Below are positions 1 through 6,773 of a DNA stretch of 31,114 nucleotides, one piece after another. The translations under genes were made by a program, and so were the position numbers. A model generated the notes under the pieces. The model saw only the letters and a list, made by a program, of their open reading frames with translations. It was not told where the DNA came from and made no database searches. The stretch is from Pusillimonas sp035515275 (GTDB taxonomy: Bacteria > Pseudomonadota > Gammaproteobacteria > Burkholderiales > Burkholderiaceae_B), in contig NZ_DATJBQ010000085.1 in NCBI RefSeq assembly GCF_035515275.1, forward strand, positions 1-31,114. The letters run 5' to 3'. The number at the start of each line of letters is the position of its first letter. Positions within the stretch are counted from its first letter, which is position 1.

Positions 1-248
1 AAGGCGCTGGCTCGTGTCTGCGCGTCGGTATGCATCTGGGCCAAGATACGCGCCACCGAGGCAGCATGCGAATCGAGCGCTTCGCCCGTGCCCGCTTTTA
101 CGCCCTGTAACGGCTGCCTGACCCACTGAACGGCTGCCTGCAGCAGCGCCCCGCCTTCTTCATCGAGCCCGGCAGCCGCCTGCTCGAACCAGGCCGCATC
201 AAACGGAGCCGTATCGGCCGTGGCGTCGGAAGGAGGTATGCTGGACAT
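1..248 (-). CDS. relA: RelA/SpoT-family (p)ppGpp synthetase, N-terminal fragment (cut by window edge)
   Basis: Reading the minus strand from the ATG at 248 gives about 82 residues with no stop before the window edge. The segment has a GEALDSHAASVARILAQMHT stretch followed by D-A-Q-T-R, which resembles the start of the pseudo-HD region of betaproteobacterial RelA proteins, where a TGEP..HA..VARILA..HTDA.TR pattern is usual. RelA makes the stringent-response alarmone (p)ppGpp from ATP and GTP/GDP on stalled ribosomes. Only the extreme N-terminus is visible, so no synthetase or regulatory domain can be checked. No good Shine-Dalgarno precedes the ATG. It is divergent from the flavodoxin-like gene at 396. 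The identification rests on pattern recall and is moderately sure. Confidence 0.6.
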   Translation of the reverse strand, partial: MSSIPPSDATADTAPFDAAWFEQAAAGLDEEGGALLQAAVQWVRQPLQGVKAGTGEALDSHAASVARILAQMHTDAQTRASA

Positions 249-395
249 ATATGGATGGATGAAAAAACGGAAGAAACGTGAATGACATGCATCAGGCACA
301 AGCGCCGGTCATGCCCGGGCGGCCCGCAGCCATTCATTAATCGTTAAAGCGGCTTCTATACTACCGTTTCTTGAATCCGGCCGCCACACAACACC

Positions 396-911
396 ATGGA
401 CGACACCACCCGCCGCAAGCTGATCATCGTCTGGCATTCGCGCACCGGCACGGCATGCCAGATGGCCTGCGCCGCACAAAGTGGCGCGCTCGATATAGCA
501 CGCCAATTAAATGCTGAAGGCCGATTCCAGGCTCTTCTATCGGGCGCAGCCCAAACCACCGCCCAAGACCTGCTCGATGCCGACGGATTCATTTTTTGCG
601 CCCCCGAAAACCTGGGTTCGCTTAGCGGAGAAATGAAGGAGTTTTTCGATCGTTGCTATTACGATGTGCTGGACAAGCTAAACGGGCGGCCCTGTGTCGT
701 ACTTGTGGCCGCAGGGTCGGACGGCCACGGGGCTGTACGTCAGACTGAAAGAATCTGCACCGGCTGGCGGCTTGAGCTTGCCGCTCCCCCTCATATTGTG
801 CTGACGCATGCCCAAAGCCCCGAAGCCATTGCCGCCCCAAAAGAAATCGGGCCCCAAGACCGGGCCCGTTGCCAAGAGCTGGGGGGCACAATGGCCGCCC
901 TATTGCTTTGA
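396..911 (+). CDS. Flavodoxin-like / NADPH-dependent FMN reductase family protein
   Basis: 171 residues with a flavodoxin-like fold signature. A first beta strand KLIIVWHSRTGTA (about residues 8-20) ends in an S-R-T-G-T phosphate loop for FMN. A second strand and loop, DGFIFCAPENLGSLSGEMKE (about 63-82), sits where WrbA-type proteins contact the isoalloxazine ring. The C-terminal third is less conserved. The likely role is a cytoplasmic FMN-binding oxidoreductase; the substrate cannot be told. The ATG at 396 has no clear Shine-Dalgarno, and a possible -10 element (TATACT, 357-362) lies about 35 bases upstream without a convincing -35. It converges with ridA: the stops are only 23 bases apart, separated by a T-rich stretch. 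It could also be annotated simply as a NAD(P)H-dependent oxidoreductase. Confidence 0.75.
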   Translation: MDDTTRRKLIIVWHSRTGTACQMACAAQSGALDIARQLNAEGRFQALLSGAAQTTAQDLLDADGFIFCAPENLGSLSGEMKEFFDRCYYDVLDKLNGRPCVVLVAAGSDGHGAVRQTERICTGWRLELAAPPHIVLTHAQSPEAIAAPKEIGPQDRARCQELGGTMAALLL

Positions 912-934
912 GTACCCGGCTGTTTTTTTTAGTT

Positions 935-1288
935 TTAACCCACCGCGGCGGTTACCACGATTTCAACTTTAAACTCGGGGTCGGCCAGCAGCGCCTGGAC
1001 GGTCGCGCGCGGCGGCGCGTTTCCGGCCGGCACCCAGGTTTCCCATACGGCGTTCATGCCCGCAAAATCGCTAAGGTCGGCCAGAAAAATCTGGGCCATG
1101 AGAATGCGGGTTTTGTCGCTGCCGGCCTGGGCAAGCAGGCGGTCGATGGTTGACAGAACCTGGCGGGTCTGTTCCCCGATGTCGGCTTTGCCGTCCTCGG
1201 GAACCTGTCCGGCCAAATAGGCCACGCCGTTGTAAATTGCCATGTCCGACAAACGCTTGCCGACGTTGAAACGCTGGATATCGCTCAT
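935..1288 (-). CDS. RidA/YjgF family enamine/imine deaminase
   Basis: 117 residues of the RidA (YjgF/YER057c/UK114) family, which hydrolyse reactive enamine/imine intermediates released by PLP enzymes such as threonine dehydratase. The substrate-binding Arg of the family is present in the PPRATVQA motif (about residues 92-99), and a Glu follows in the last strand (FKVEIVVTAA). The N-terminal segment YLAGQVPED matches the family's G-Q-[IV]-[AP] core. A good Shine-Dalgarno (CAGGAGA) precedes the ATG. It lies 30 bases downstream of pncB on the same strand, so the two are probably cotranscribed. Several RidA subfamilies exist and the exact one was not determined, so no gene symbol is given. Confidence 0.85.
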   Translation of the reverse strand: MSDIQRFNVGKRLSDMAIYNGVAYLAGQVPEDGKADIGEQTRQVLSTIDRLLAQAGSDKTRILMAQIFLADLSDFAGMNAVWETWVPAGNAPPRATVQALLADPEFKVEIVVTAAVG

Positions 1289-1318
1289 TTTTTCTCCTGA
1301 GACGCGTAAAACATGCCC

Positions 1319-2497
1319 TTAAGGGCTAGGGGGCAGCTGAAACACCTGGCGCAAGTAAGCCAGATATGCGGGGTCGTCGCACATGGTTTTTTCGGGCGCA
1401 TCGGAAACCTTGGCCACCGGTTGCCCGTTGCACCGGACCATTTTCATGACGATCTGCAACGGCTCATGCCCCAGGTCGTTCGTAAGGTTGGTGCCAATAC
1501 CGAACGACACCTTACAACGACCGGCAAAGCGCTGCGCCAGCTCGATGGCGCGCGGAAACGTCAGGGCGTCTGAAAAGACCAGCGTCTTGGTGCGAGGGTC
1601 GGTGCGGTTGGCAGCATAATGAGCCAGCAAGCGCTCACCCCACAAAAACGGGTCGCCCGAGTCGTGGCGCGCACCGTCGAACAGCTTGCAAAAATACATG
1701 TCGAAGTCGCGCAGGAAAGCATCCATGCCGTAGACATCGGACAGCGCAATGCCAAGGTCTCCACGGTATTCTTTGGCCCATACCTCGAGCGCAAAAACCT
1801 GAGAATCGCGCAAACGCGGCCCCAGCGCCTGACACGCCTGAAGGTACTCGTGGCCCATGGTGCCCAGTGGTGTGACGTTATGCTTCATGGCCAGCTTGAC
1901 GTTGCTGGTGCCCGCAAAATGCACCCCCATCTGCCGCTTCATGGTGGTCAGGACTTCTTCATGCCACAGCTTGGAAAAACGGCGCCGCGTGCCATATTCT
2001 GCCACCCGGAAATCCACGAGCTCGGGGTCGTCTACAACCAACTGCATTTTTGACTGCAACCGCTGCCGGCCTTCGTCCCAGCCGGGGTTCTGGCATTCGT
2101 TGCGGAAGTAAACCTCGTTGACGATGGCCAGCACCGGAATCTCGAACAAGATGGTGTGCAGCCATGGCCCTTTTACCGTGATGTCGATTTCTCCGGGCTT
2201 TTCGCCCAGCGACAGGTGTATGCACTTTTCAGGCAAATGAAACAAGCCCAGAAAATCGACAAAGTCGCTTTTAATGAACCTTAAGCTGCGCAGGTACTCG
2301 AGCTCGGGCTCGGTGAACTTGAGCTGGCACAGCGAATGGATTTCTGCGCGGATTTCGTCAAGATACGCACTAAGGTTGATATTGGGCGTGCGGCACTTGT
2401 AACGATACTCGACCTGCGCAGCCGGAAATTGATGCAACACGACCTGCATCATGGTGAACTTGTACAGATCAGTGTCTAAAAGCGAGGTAATTATCAT
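1319..2497 (-). CDS. pncB: Nicotinate phosphoribosyltransferase
   Basis: 392 residues, the usual length for bacterial PncB. The enzyme joins nicotinate and PRPP to give nicotinate mononucleotide (Preiss-Handler NAD salvage), with ATP hydrolysis through a phospho-histidine. Visible marks are the N-terminal SLLDTDLYKFTMMQ segment (residues 5-18), the YGTRRRFS substrate-binding segment (168-175), GTSNVKLA (197-204), the G-T-M-G-H-E segment with the presumed phosphorylated His216, and H-D-S-G-D at 278-282 for PRPP binding. The ATG at 2497 fits the family's N-terminus although no strong Shine-Dalgarno is seen. It leads a minus-strand pair with ridA and is divergent from fdxA across about 206 bases. 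Confidence 0.97.
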   Translation of the reverse strand: MIITSLLDTDLYKFTMMQVVLHQFPAAQVEYRYKCRTPNINLSAYLDEIRAEIHSLCQLKFTEPELEYLRSLRFIKSDFVDFLGLFHLPEKCIHLSLGEKPGEIDITVKGPWLHTILFEIPVLAIVNEVYFRNECQNPGWDEGRQRLQSKMQLVVDDPELVDFRVAEYGTRRRFSKLWHEEVLTTMKRQMGVHFAGTSNVKLAMKHNVTPLGTMGHEYLQACQALGPRLRDSQVFALEVWAKEYRGDLGIALSDVYGMDAFLRDFDMYFCKLFDGARHDSGDPFLWGERLLAHYAANRTDPRTKTLVFSDALTFPRAIELAQRFAGRCKVSFGIGTNLTNDLGHEPLQIVMKMVRCNGQPVAKVSDAPEKTMCDDPAYLAYLRQVFQLPPSP

Positions 2498-2581
2498 TAA
2501 GCAAGCGCCAACATAAAAAATTGAAAGACCCGACGGCTCGACAGGTCAATACAAGGGCTGATGTGTTTATTAGGTAAAATC

Positions 2582-2610
2582 TTGATCACATAGTCTTGCC
2601 TAATTGTAAT
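2582..2610 (+). promoter_or_regulatory. Candidate sigma-70 promoter of fdxA-fpr
   Basis: TTGATC (2582-2587) and TGTAAT (2605-2610) are separated by 17 bases and lie about 95 bases upstream of the fdxA start, in the non-coding gap between pncB and fdxA. The match to TTGACA/TATAAT is fair. This is a sequence pattern only. Confidence 0.4.
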
Positions 2611-2703
2611 GTTTAATGCCTCACCCATCGACACAGCCCTGTCCAACACGCCAGGTCGCCGCGGTATTGACCATTGCGATACCCACTGTTGGAGCTTTCC
2701 CTC

Positions 2704-3030
2704 ATGACCCACGTCGTCACCGAAAACTGTATCAAATGCAAATTCACAGACTGTGTTGATGTCTGCCCCGTTGATTGTTTTCGCGAGGGCCCCAACTTTC
2801 TCGTTATCGACCCCGACGAATGCATCGACTGCGCCGTCTGTGTGCCCGAGTGTCCCGCCAATGCCATTTTTGCCGAAGAAGACGTTCCTGCCGACCAGGT
2901 TCCGTTCATAGCCCTGAACGCCGAACTCTCGCCCGAATTCGGCATGATCAATCGGTCGACCAAGCCACAACCCGATGCTGACGACTGGAACGGCGTCGAG
3001 GGCAAACTCAAGTATCTCGAGCGCTGCTAG
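2704..3030 (+). CDS. fdxA: Seven-iron [3Fe-4S][4Fe-4S] ferredoxin
   Basis: 108 residues. It is the close counterpart of Azotobacter vinelandii ferredoxin I: not counting the initiator Met, cysteines fall at 8, 11, 16, 20, 24, 39, 42, 45 and 49, the FdI pattern, in which 8/16/49 bind the 3Fe cluster and 20/39/42/45 bind the 4Fe cluster. The C-terminal segment with DADDW.GVEGKLKYLER is also typical. An additional final cysteine (C108) is present. It is a low-potential cytoplasmic electron carrier. The ATG at 2704 is chosen over an in-frame start at 2674 because it has GGAG about 9 bases upstream and matches the family's N-terminus. The fpr start lies 2 bases after its stop, so the two form an operon. 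Confidence 0.96.
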   Translation: MTHVVTENCIKCKFTDCVDVCPVDCFREGPNFLVIDPDECIDCAVCVPECPANAIFAEEDVPADQVPFIALNAELSPEFGMINRSTKPQPDADDWNGVEGKLKYLERC

Positions 3031-3032
3031 TC

Positions 3033-3833
3033 GTGCCCGAACAGAAGTACACGCGCGAAACCGTGCTAGCGGTGCACCCCTGGGTGCCCGGCAAGCTGCT
3101 GTCCATCACCACTACCCGCAACCCCGGGTATCAGTTCACCGCCGGTCAGTTTGCCCGGCTGGGGTTGCCCGCAAATGCGCTGTCCGACCAACCGCCCACC
3201 ATCTGGCGTGCGTACTCTATGGTCAACGCGCCGTCTCAACGTGATTCGCTCGAATTCTTTTCAATCGTGGTGCCCCAGGGCGAATTCAGCCCTCGCCTGG
3301 CCCAATTGCAGCCGGGCGACCCGATATACATCGACAAGACAGCCTTCGGATTTTTAACGGTAGACCGATTTAGCCCGGGCGGCGACCTGTGGCTGCTGGC
3401 CACAGGGACAGGCCTGTCTGCCTATTTGTCGATGCTGCAGGACCCGGCCACGTGGGCCTTGTTTGACCACATCATTCTGGTGCACGGAGTTCGGTCGGTC
3501 GAAGAACTTGCCTACCGCGAACAGTTGTTGCACTGGTCGCAACAAGGGCTGCCCCCGGGCCAGACCCTGCCAGCACGCGCCCGGCTCAGCTATTTGCCCA
3601 TACCCACCCGCGAACCGTACCCCGGTATGCCTCAGGCCCGGCTGACCAGCCTGATCCAGGACGGGCGGCTGGAACAATTGGCGGGACGCGAACTGAATCC
3701 CGAAACCTCAAAAATAATGTTGTGCGGCAACCCGGAGATGCTGACCGAGGCGCGCGCCATACTGAAAGAACGGGGTTTCGCCGTGGGCCGTCGAGGCAAC
3801 CCCGGCAATCTGGCCCTAGAAAACTACTGGTAG
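3033..3833 (+). CDS. fpr: Ferredoxin--NADP+ reductase
   Basis: 266 residues of the bacterial (subclass I) FNR family, which passes electrons between NADPH and ferredoxin or flavodoxin through FAD. The FAD-binding R-A-Y-S motif is at residues 59-62, the NADP-binding LLATGTGLSAYLSM segment at about 121-134, and the late LCGNPEML segment is the usual nicotinamide-side CGNP motif. The C-terminus ends in NYW; an aromatic near the end that stacks on the flavin is usual for the family. The start is GTG at 3033, two bases after the fdxA stop, with no strong Shine-Dalgarno, so translational coupling to fdxA is likely. Adjacent fdxA suggests it is the physiological partner. No rho-independent terminator is evident after the stop. 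Confidence 0.93.
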   Translation: MPEQKYTRETVLAVHPWVPGKLLSITTTRNPGYQFTAGQFARLGLPANALSDQPPTIWRAYSMVNAPSQRDSLEFFSIVVPQGEFSPRLAQLQPGDPIYIDKTAFGFLTVDRFSPGGDLWLLATGTGLSAYLSMLQDPATWALFDHIILVHGVRSVEELAYREQLLHWSQQGLPPGQTLPARARLSYLPIPTREPYPGMPQARLTSLIQDGRLEQLAGRELNPETSKIMLCGNPEMLTEARAILKERGFAVGRRGNPGNLALENYW

Positions 3834-3929
3834 CCATATAGCACGTACCAGTGTGTAAGGGGCCGGCCTTGCACCGCAATAAAGGTACGGCGCGCCGATT
3901 GCAGGCAGACACTACATTTATTCGTGCGC

Positions 3930-3981
3930 GTGTGTTTTTAAACACACAGCGATCAGCCAAGTGTTACCTATGTAATAACAC
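3930..3981. repeat. Two inverted repeats in the fpr-phaZ gap
   Basis: In the 251-base AT-richer gap, GTGTGTTT (3930-3937) and AAACACAC (3940-3947) form a perfect inverted repeat with 2 bases between the arms. Just downstream GTGTTA (3961-3966) and TAACAC (3976-3981) form a second one. They lie 65-120 bases upstream of a candidate -10 and could be operator sites for the depolymerase gene. No regulator is identified. Confidence 0.35.
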
Positions 3982-4046
3982 GCACATATGCTGCGCGTTT
4001 AATACATACCGTAAACAAACATTTATTATTTTATCGCGCCTACCCT

Positions 4047-4052
4047 TATAAT
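4047..4052 (+). promoter_or_regulatory. Candidate -10 element of the PHB depolymerase gene
   Basis: A consensus TATAAT lies 33 bases upstream of the ATG at 4085, in an AT-rich stretch with no good -35 at the right distance. A transcript from here would have a leader of about 25 bases. Confidence 0.4.
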
Positions 4053-4084
4053 TTAACCGTCAACCACTTTACGCACGGGTACTA

Positions 4085-5317
4085 ATGCTATACGACCTGC
4101 ATGAACTTCAGCGCTCGTACCTAACCCCCCTTCTAGCCTTTACCGACACTGGCTCACAGCTTTTTTCGCACCCGTACAGTCCGTTGGCTTACACACCGCT
4201 GTCGCGTCATATCGCAGCCGGGTACGAGCTTATTCACCGCTTGGGCAAAGACTACGAGAAACCGGCCTGGGGGCTGGATACCACGCTGATCGACGGCGCA
4301 AACACAGACGTCCACGAGCAGTGCGTGGTTCATAAGCCTTATTGCAACCTGGTGCACTTTCAGCGCAAGCTGCCCGCACGGCGTGCCGCCGACCCCACCG
4401 TTTTGCTGGTTGCGCCACTATCGGGTCACCATGCCACCTTGCTGCGCGACACGGTCAAGGCCTTATTGCCCCAGCACGAAATCTACGTCACCGACTGGAT
4501 CGATGCTCGCATGGTCGCCTCCTCTGAAGGCACTTTCCATCTTGACGACTACGTCCGTTACATACGCGAACTCATTCAGTTTCTGGGGCCCGACACACAT
4601 GTGATTTCGGTTTGTCAGCCCACGGTCCCGGTGCTTGCGGCCATTTCACTTATGGCGGCCGACGGCGACCCCTGTACGCCTGCCAGCATGGTGATGATGG
4701 GCGGCCCAATCGATACCCGCGAGTCGCCCACCGAAGTCAATCTGCTGGCCACCACCAAGCCCTATTCGTGGTTCGAGAACAATCTTATTCATCGCGTACC
4801 GCCCCGCTACCCGGGGTCGGGCAAGCTCGTGTACCCGGGGTTCTTGCAGCATGCGGGCTTTGTTGCAATGAACCCCCATCGGCATGTGCACTCGCACTAC
4901 GACTTCTACCTTGACCTGATCAAGGGCGACGACGGCGACGCCGAAGCCCACCGGCGCTTCTACGATGAGTACAACGCGGTGCTTGACATGCCGGCCGAGT
5001 TTTACCTGGACACCATCCGCATCGTGTTTCAGGAGTTTTTGCTACCCCGAGGCAAATGGTTTATTGACGGCCAGAAGGTCGACCCCGCCGCCATTACCAA
5101 AACCTCTCTGTTAACCATCGAGGGCGAGCTCGACGATATATCGGGCCTGGGCCAGACCCGGGCTGCACACAAGCTGTGCAGGAACATTCCCGATGAACTA
5201 AAGCAACACTACACGGCACCGGGCGCAGGCCATTACGGCATCTTTTCCGGTCGTCGGTGGCGCGAAACAATCTGTCCTAAAATTACAGCATTCATTCGCC
5301 GTTCGCAGTCGGCCTGA
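4085..5317 (+). CDS. phaZ: Intracellular poly(3-hydroxybutyrate) depolymerase
   Basis: 410 residues of the intracellular PHB/PHA depolymerase family (alpha/beta hydrolase), which hydrolyses the polymer in native storage granules. The nucleophile is a cysteine rather than the serine of lipases: S-V-C-Q-P-T puts it at Cys177, as in the Ralstonia PhaZ1 type. The acid is probably Asp350 or Asp351 in EGELDDISG, and the base is His383 in PGAGHYGIFSG. There is no signal peptide, in keeping with a cytoplasmic enzyme. No phaC, phaB or phasin gene is nearby, so it is a stand-alone unit. It has its own candidate -10 and ends in a strong terminator. Family assignment is firm; the polymer's chain-length preference is not visible. 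Confidence 0.93.
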   Translation: MLYDLHELQRSYLTPLLAFTDTGSQLFSHPYSPLAYTPLSRHIAAGYELIHRLGKDYEKPAWGLDTTLIDGANTDVHEQCVVHKPYCNLVHFQRKLPARRAADPTVLLVAPLSGHHATLLRDTVKALLPQHEIYVTDWIDARMVASSEGTFHLDDYVRYIRELIQFLGPDTHVISVCQPTVPVLAAISLMAADGDPCTPASMVMMGGPIDTRESPTEVNLLATTKPYSWFENNLIHRVPPRYPGSGKLVYPGFLQHAGFVAMNPHRHVHSHYDFYLDLIKGDDGDAEAHRRFYDEYNAVLDMPAEFYLDTIRIVFQEFLLPRGKWFIDGQKVDPAAITKTSLLTIEGELDDISGLGQTRAAHKLCRNIPDELKQHYTAPGAGHYGIFSGRRWRETICPKITAFIRRSQSA

Positions 5318-5341
5318 CCCGGCACGACCAGCGGAACAATC

Positions 5342-5366
5342 GGGGGCGATATGCCCCCTCTTTTTT
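5342..5366 (+). terminator. Rho-independent terminator after phaZ
   Basis: GGGGGC (5342-5347) and GCCCCC (5353-5358) pair perfectly around a 5-base loop and are followed by TCTTTTTT. It lies 25 bases after the phaZ stop and only 3 bases before the next start codon. Confidence 0.88.
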
Positions 5367-5369
5367 GCC

Positions 5370-6002
5370 ATGAACACGCTTTTCTTAGTAGAACAGATCG
5401 ATGCCCTGCTGCCGCAAACGCAATGCACGCAGTGCGGCTACCAGGGCTGCCTGCCCTATGCACAGGCCATTGCCGAGCAAGGCGAGGCCATAAACCGGTG
5501 CCCGCCGGGCGGGCAAGAAGGCATCAAGGCGCTGGCCCAGCTGCTTTCACGGCCCGAACCCGAACTGGACACCACCTGCGGCCCGCACACCGCCCTGTCC
5601 TTGGCCGTTATTGATGAGGCGCATTGCATAGGCTGTACGCTGTGCATCCAAGCCTGTCCAGTAGACGCCATCGTGGGAGCCAACAAGCTCATGCACACCG
5701 TTATTGCCGACCAGTGCACCGGTTGCGGGCTGTGTGTGCCGCCCTGCCCGGTCGATTGCATCGACATGCAGCCTGCCGGTTTTGCATGGACCCCCACGCA
5801 CGCCGCGCAAGCCCGCATCAACCATAAGGCCCGCCAACTGCGGCTGCGTGCCCAGCACCCCGAAAGCTCCAACCTTGCCGCGCGAACACTTGCCAACAAA
5901 GCCAGCCTCAGCCCCGCCGCAAGCCACAACGACGACGCCAAACAAAAAATCATCGCCGATGCGCTTGCCCGTGCACGCGCAAGGCGCGCCGCCGCTCAAT
6001 GA
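5370..6002 (+). CDS. rsxB: RsxB/RnfB-like iron-sulfur electron transfer protein (orphan)
   Basis: 210 residues with three iron-sulfur sites visible: an N-terminal 4Fe-4S motif (Cys19, 22, 27 and 44, as in the RnfB N-terminal cluster domain) and two ferredoxin-type CxxCxxCxxxC motifs (Cys86/89/92/96 and 116/119/122/126). The last 80 residues are Ala/Arg-rich and probably flexible. Canonical RnfB begins with a membrane helix of about 25 residues; here only MNTLFLVEQIDALLPQ precedes the first cluster, so the protein is likely soluble. The rest of the Rnf/Rsx complex is absent. The start codon follows directly on the phaZ terminator without any Shine-Dalgarno, and no in-frame alternative start is found in the preceding 50 or so bases. 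It overlaps nth by 4 bases (ATGA). Confidence 0.85.
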   Translation: MNTLFLVEQIDALLPQTQCTQCGYQGCLPYAQAIAEQGEAINRCPPGGQEGIKALAQLLSRPEPELDTTCGPHTALSLAVIDEAHCIGCTLCIQACPVDAIVGANKLMHTVIADQCTGCGLCVPPCPVDCIDMQPAGFAWTPTHAAQARINHKARQLRLRAQHPESSNLAARTLANKASLSPAASHNDDAKQKIIADALARARARRAAAQ

Positions 6003-6637
6003 ACAATCAAAAACGCCAACAAATATTCGAACGCTTCCAGGCTGCCAACCCGTCTCCGACCACCGAGCTGCATTACGGCTCGAATTTTCAGTTGTTGATT
6101 GCCGTGATCCTGTCGGCGCAAGCCACTGACAGATCGGTCAACCTGGCCACCGAAAAGTTCTTCCCGGAGCACGGCACCCCACAAGGCCTGGTAGATTTAG
6201 GCCTGGAACGCCTGACCGACTACATCAAGACCATCGGCCTGTACAAAACCAAGGCAAAGAACGTGCTGGAAACCAGCCGTATCCTGCTTGAGCAGTACGG
6301 GGGCGAAGTACCCCAGGACCGCGCCGCACTCGAAGCCCTGCCCGGCGTCGGCCGAAAAACCGCCAATGTGGTGCTAAATACCGCGTTTGGCCAGCCCACC
6401 ATCGCTGTTGACACACATATCTTCCGCGTGGCCAACCGCACCGGGCTGGCCCCTGGCAAGAACGTGGTCGAAGTAGAGCGCAAACTGGAAAAATTTGTGC
6501 CCAAGGCCTACTTGCAAGATGCACACCACTGGCTGATCTTGCATGGGCGCTATGTGTGCGTCGCACGAACGCCCAAATGCCCACAGTGCGGCATTGCCGA
6601 CCTGTGCGACTACAAGCACAAGACCCCCCCTCGCTAA
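5999..6637 (+). CDS. nth: Endonuclease III (DNA glycosylase/AP lyase)
   Basis: 212 residues, the length of E. coli Nth. It excises oxidised pyrimidines and cleaves the abasic site. The helix-hairpin-helix LPGVGRKTA holds the catalytic Lys120, and VDTHIFRVANR holds the catalytic Asp138. The C-terminal 4Fe-4S site is intact with the spacing Cys187-x6-Cys194-x2-Cys197-x5-Cys203. The ATG overlaps the rsxB stop (ATGA), so it is translated by coupling with rsxB. In E. coli nth is likewise the last gene of the rsxABCDGE-nth operon, so the adjacency is likely ancestral. Confidence 0.98.
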   Translation: MNNQKRQQIFERFQAANPSPTTELHYGSNFQLLIAVILSAQATDRSVNLATEKFFPEHGTPQGLVDLGLERLTDYIKTIGLYKTKAKNVLETSRILLEQYGGEVPQDRAALEALPGVGRKTANVVLNTAFGQPTIAVDTHIFRVANRTGLAPGKNVVEVERKLEKFVPKAYLQDAHHWLILHGRYVCVARTPKCPQCGIADLCDYKHKTPPR

Positions 6638-6651
6638 GGGCGTGGGGTTTT
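6624..6651 (+). terminator. Possible terminator overlapping the nth stop codon
   Basis: A run of seven C (6624-6630) can pair with GGG (6638-6640) and GGGG (6644-6647), leaving a 3-base bulge, and is followed by TTTT. The stem includes the last codons of nth. The bulge makes this uncertain. Confidence 0.4.
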
Positions 6652-6732
6652 CCATAAGCTATGTAAAACCCGCATAGTGTTCGCGGCGAGAAAATTTCAT
6701 ACTACATACGTTCGCCCCCCTACCGGGCTCAA

Positions 6733-6760
6733 TATGTGAACCTGCCCGCAGGTTCATATA
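6733..6760. repeat. 28-bp near-perfect palindrome upstream of the LivF-like gene
   Basis: Arms TATGTGAACCTGC (6733-6745) and GCAGGTTCATATA (6748-6760) are complementary at 12 of 13 positions around a CC centre. The palindrome ends 13 bases before the start codon at 6774. It is either a dimeric-repressor operator or, if transcribed, a hairpin next to the ribosome binding region. No T-tract follows, so it is not a terminator. Confidence 0.65.
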
Positions 6761-6773
6761 AATAACCGATAAC

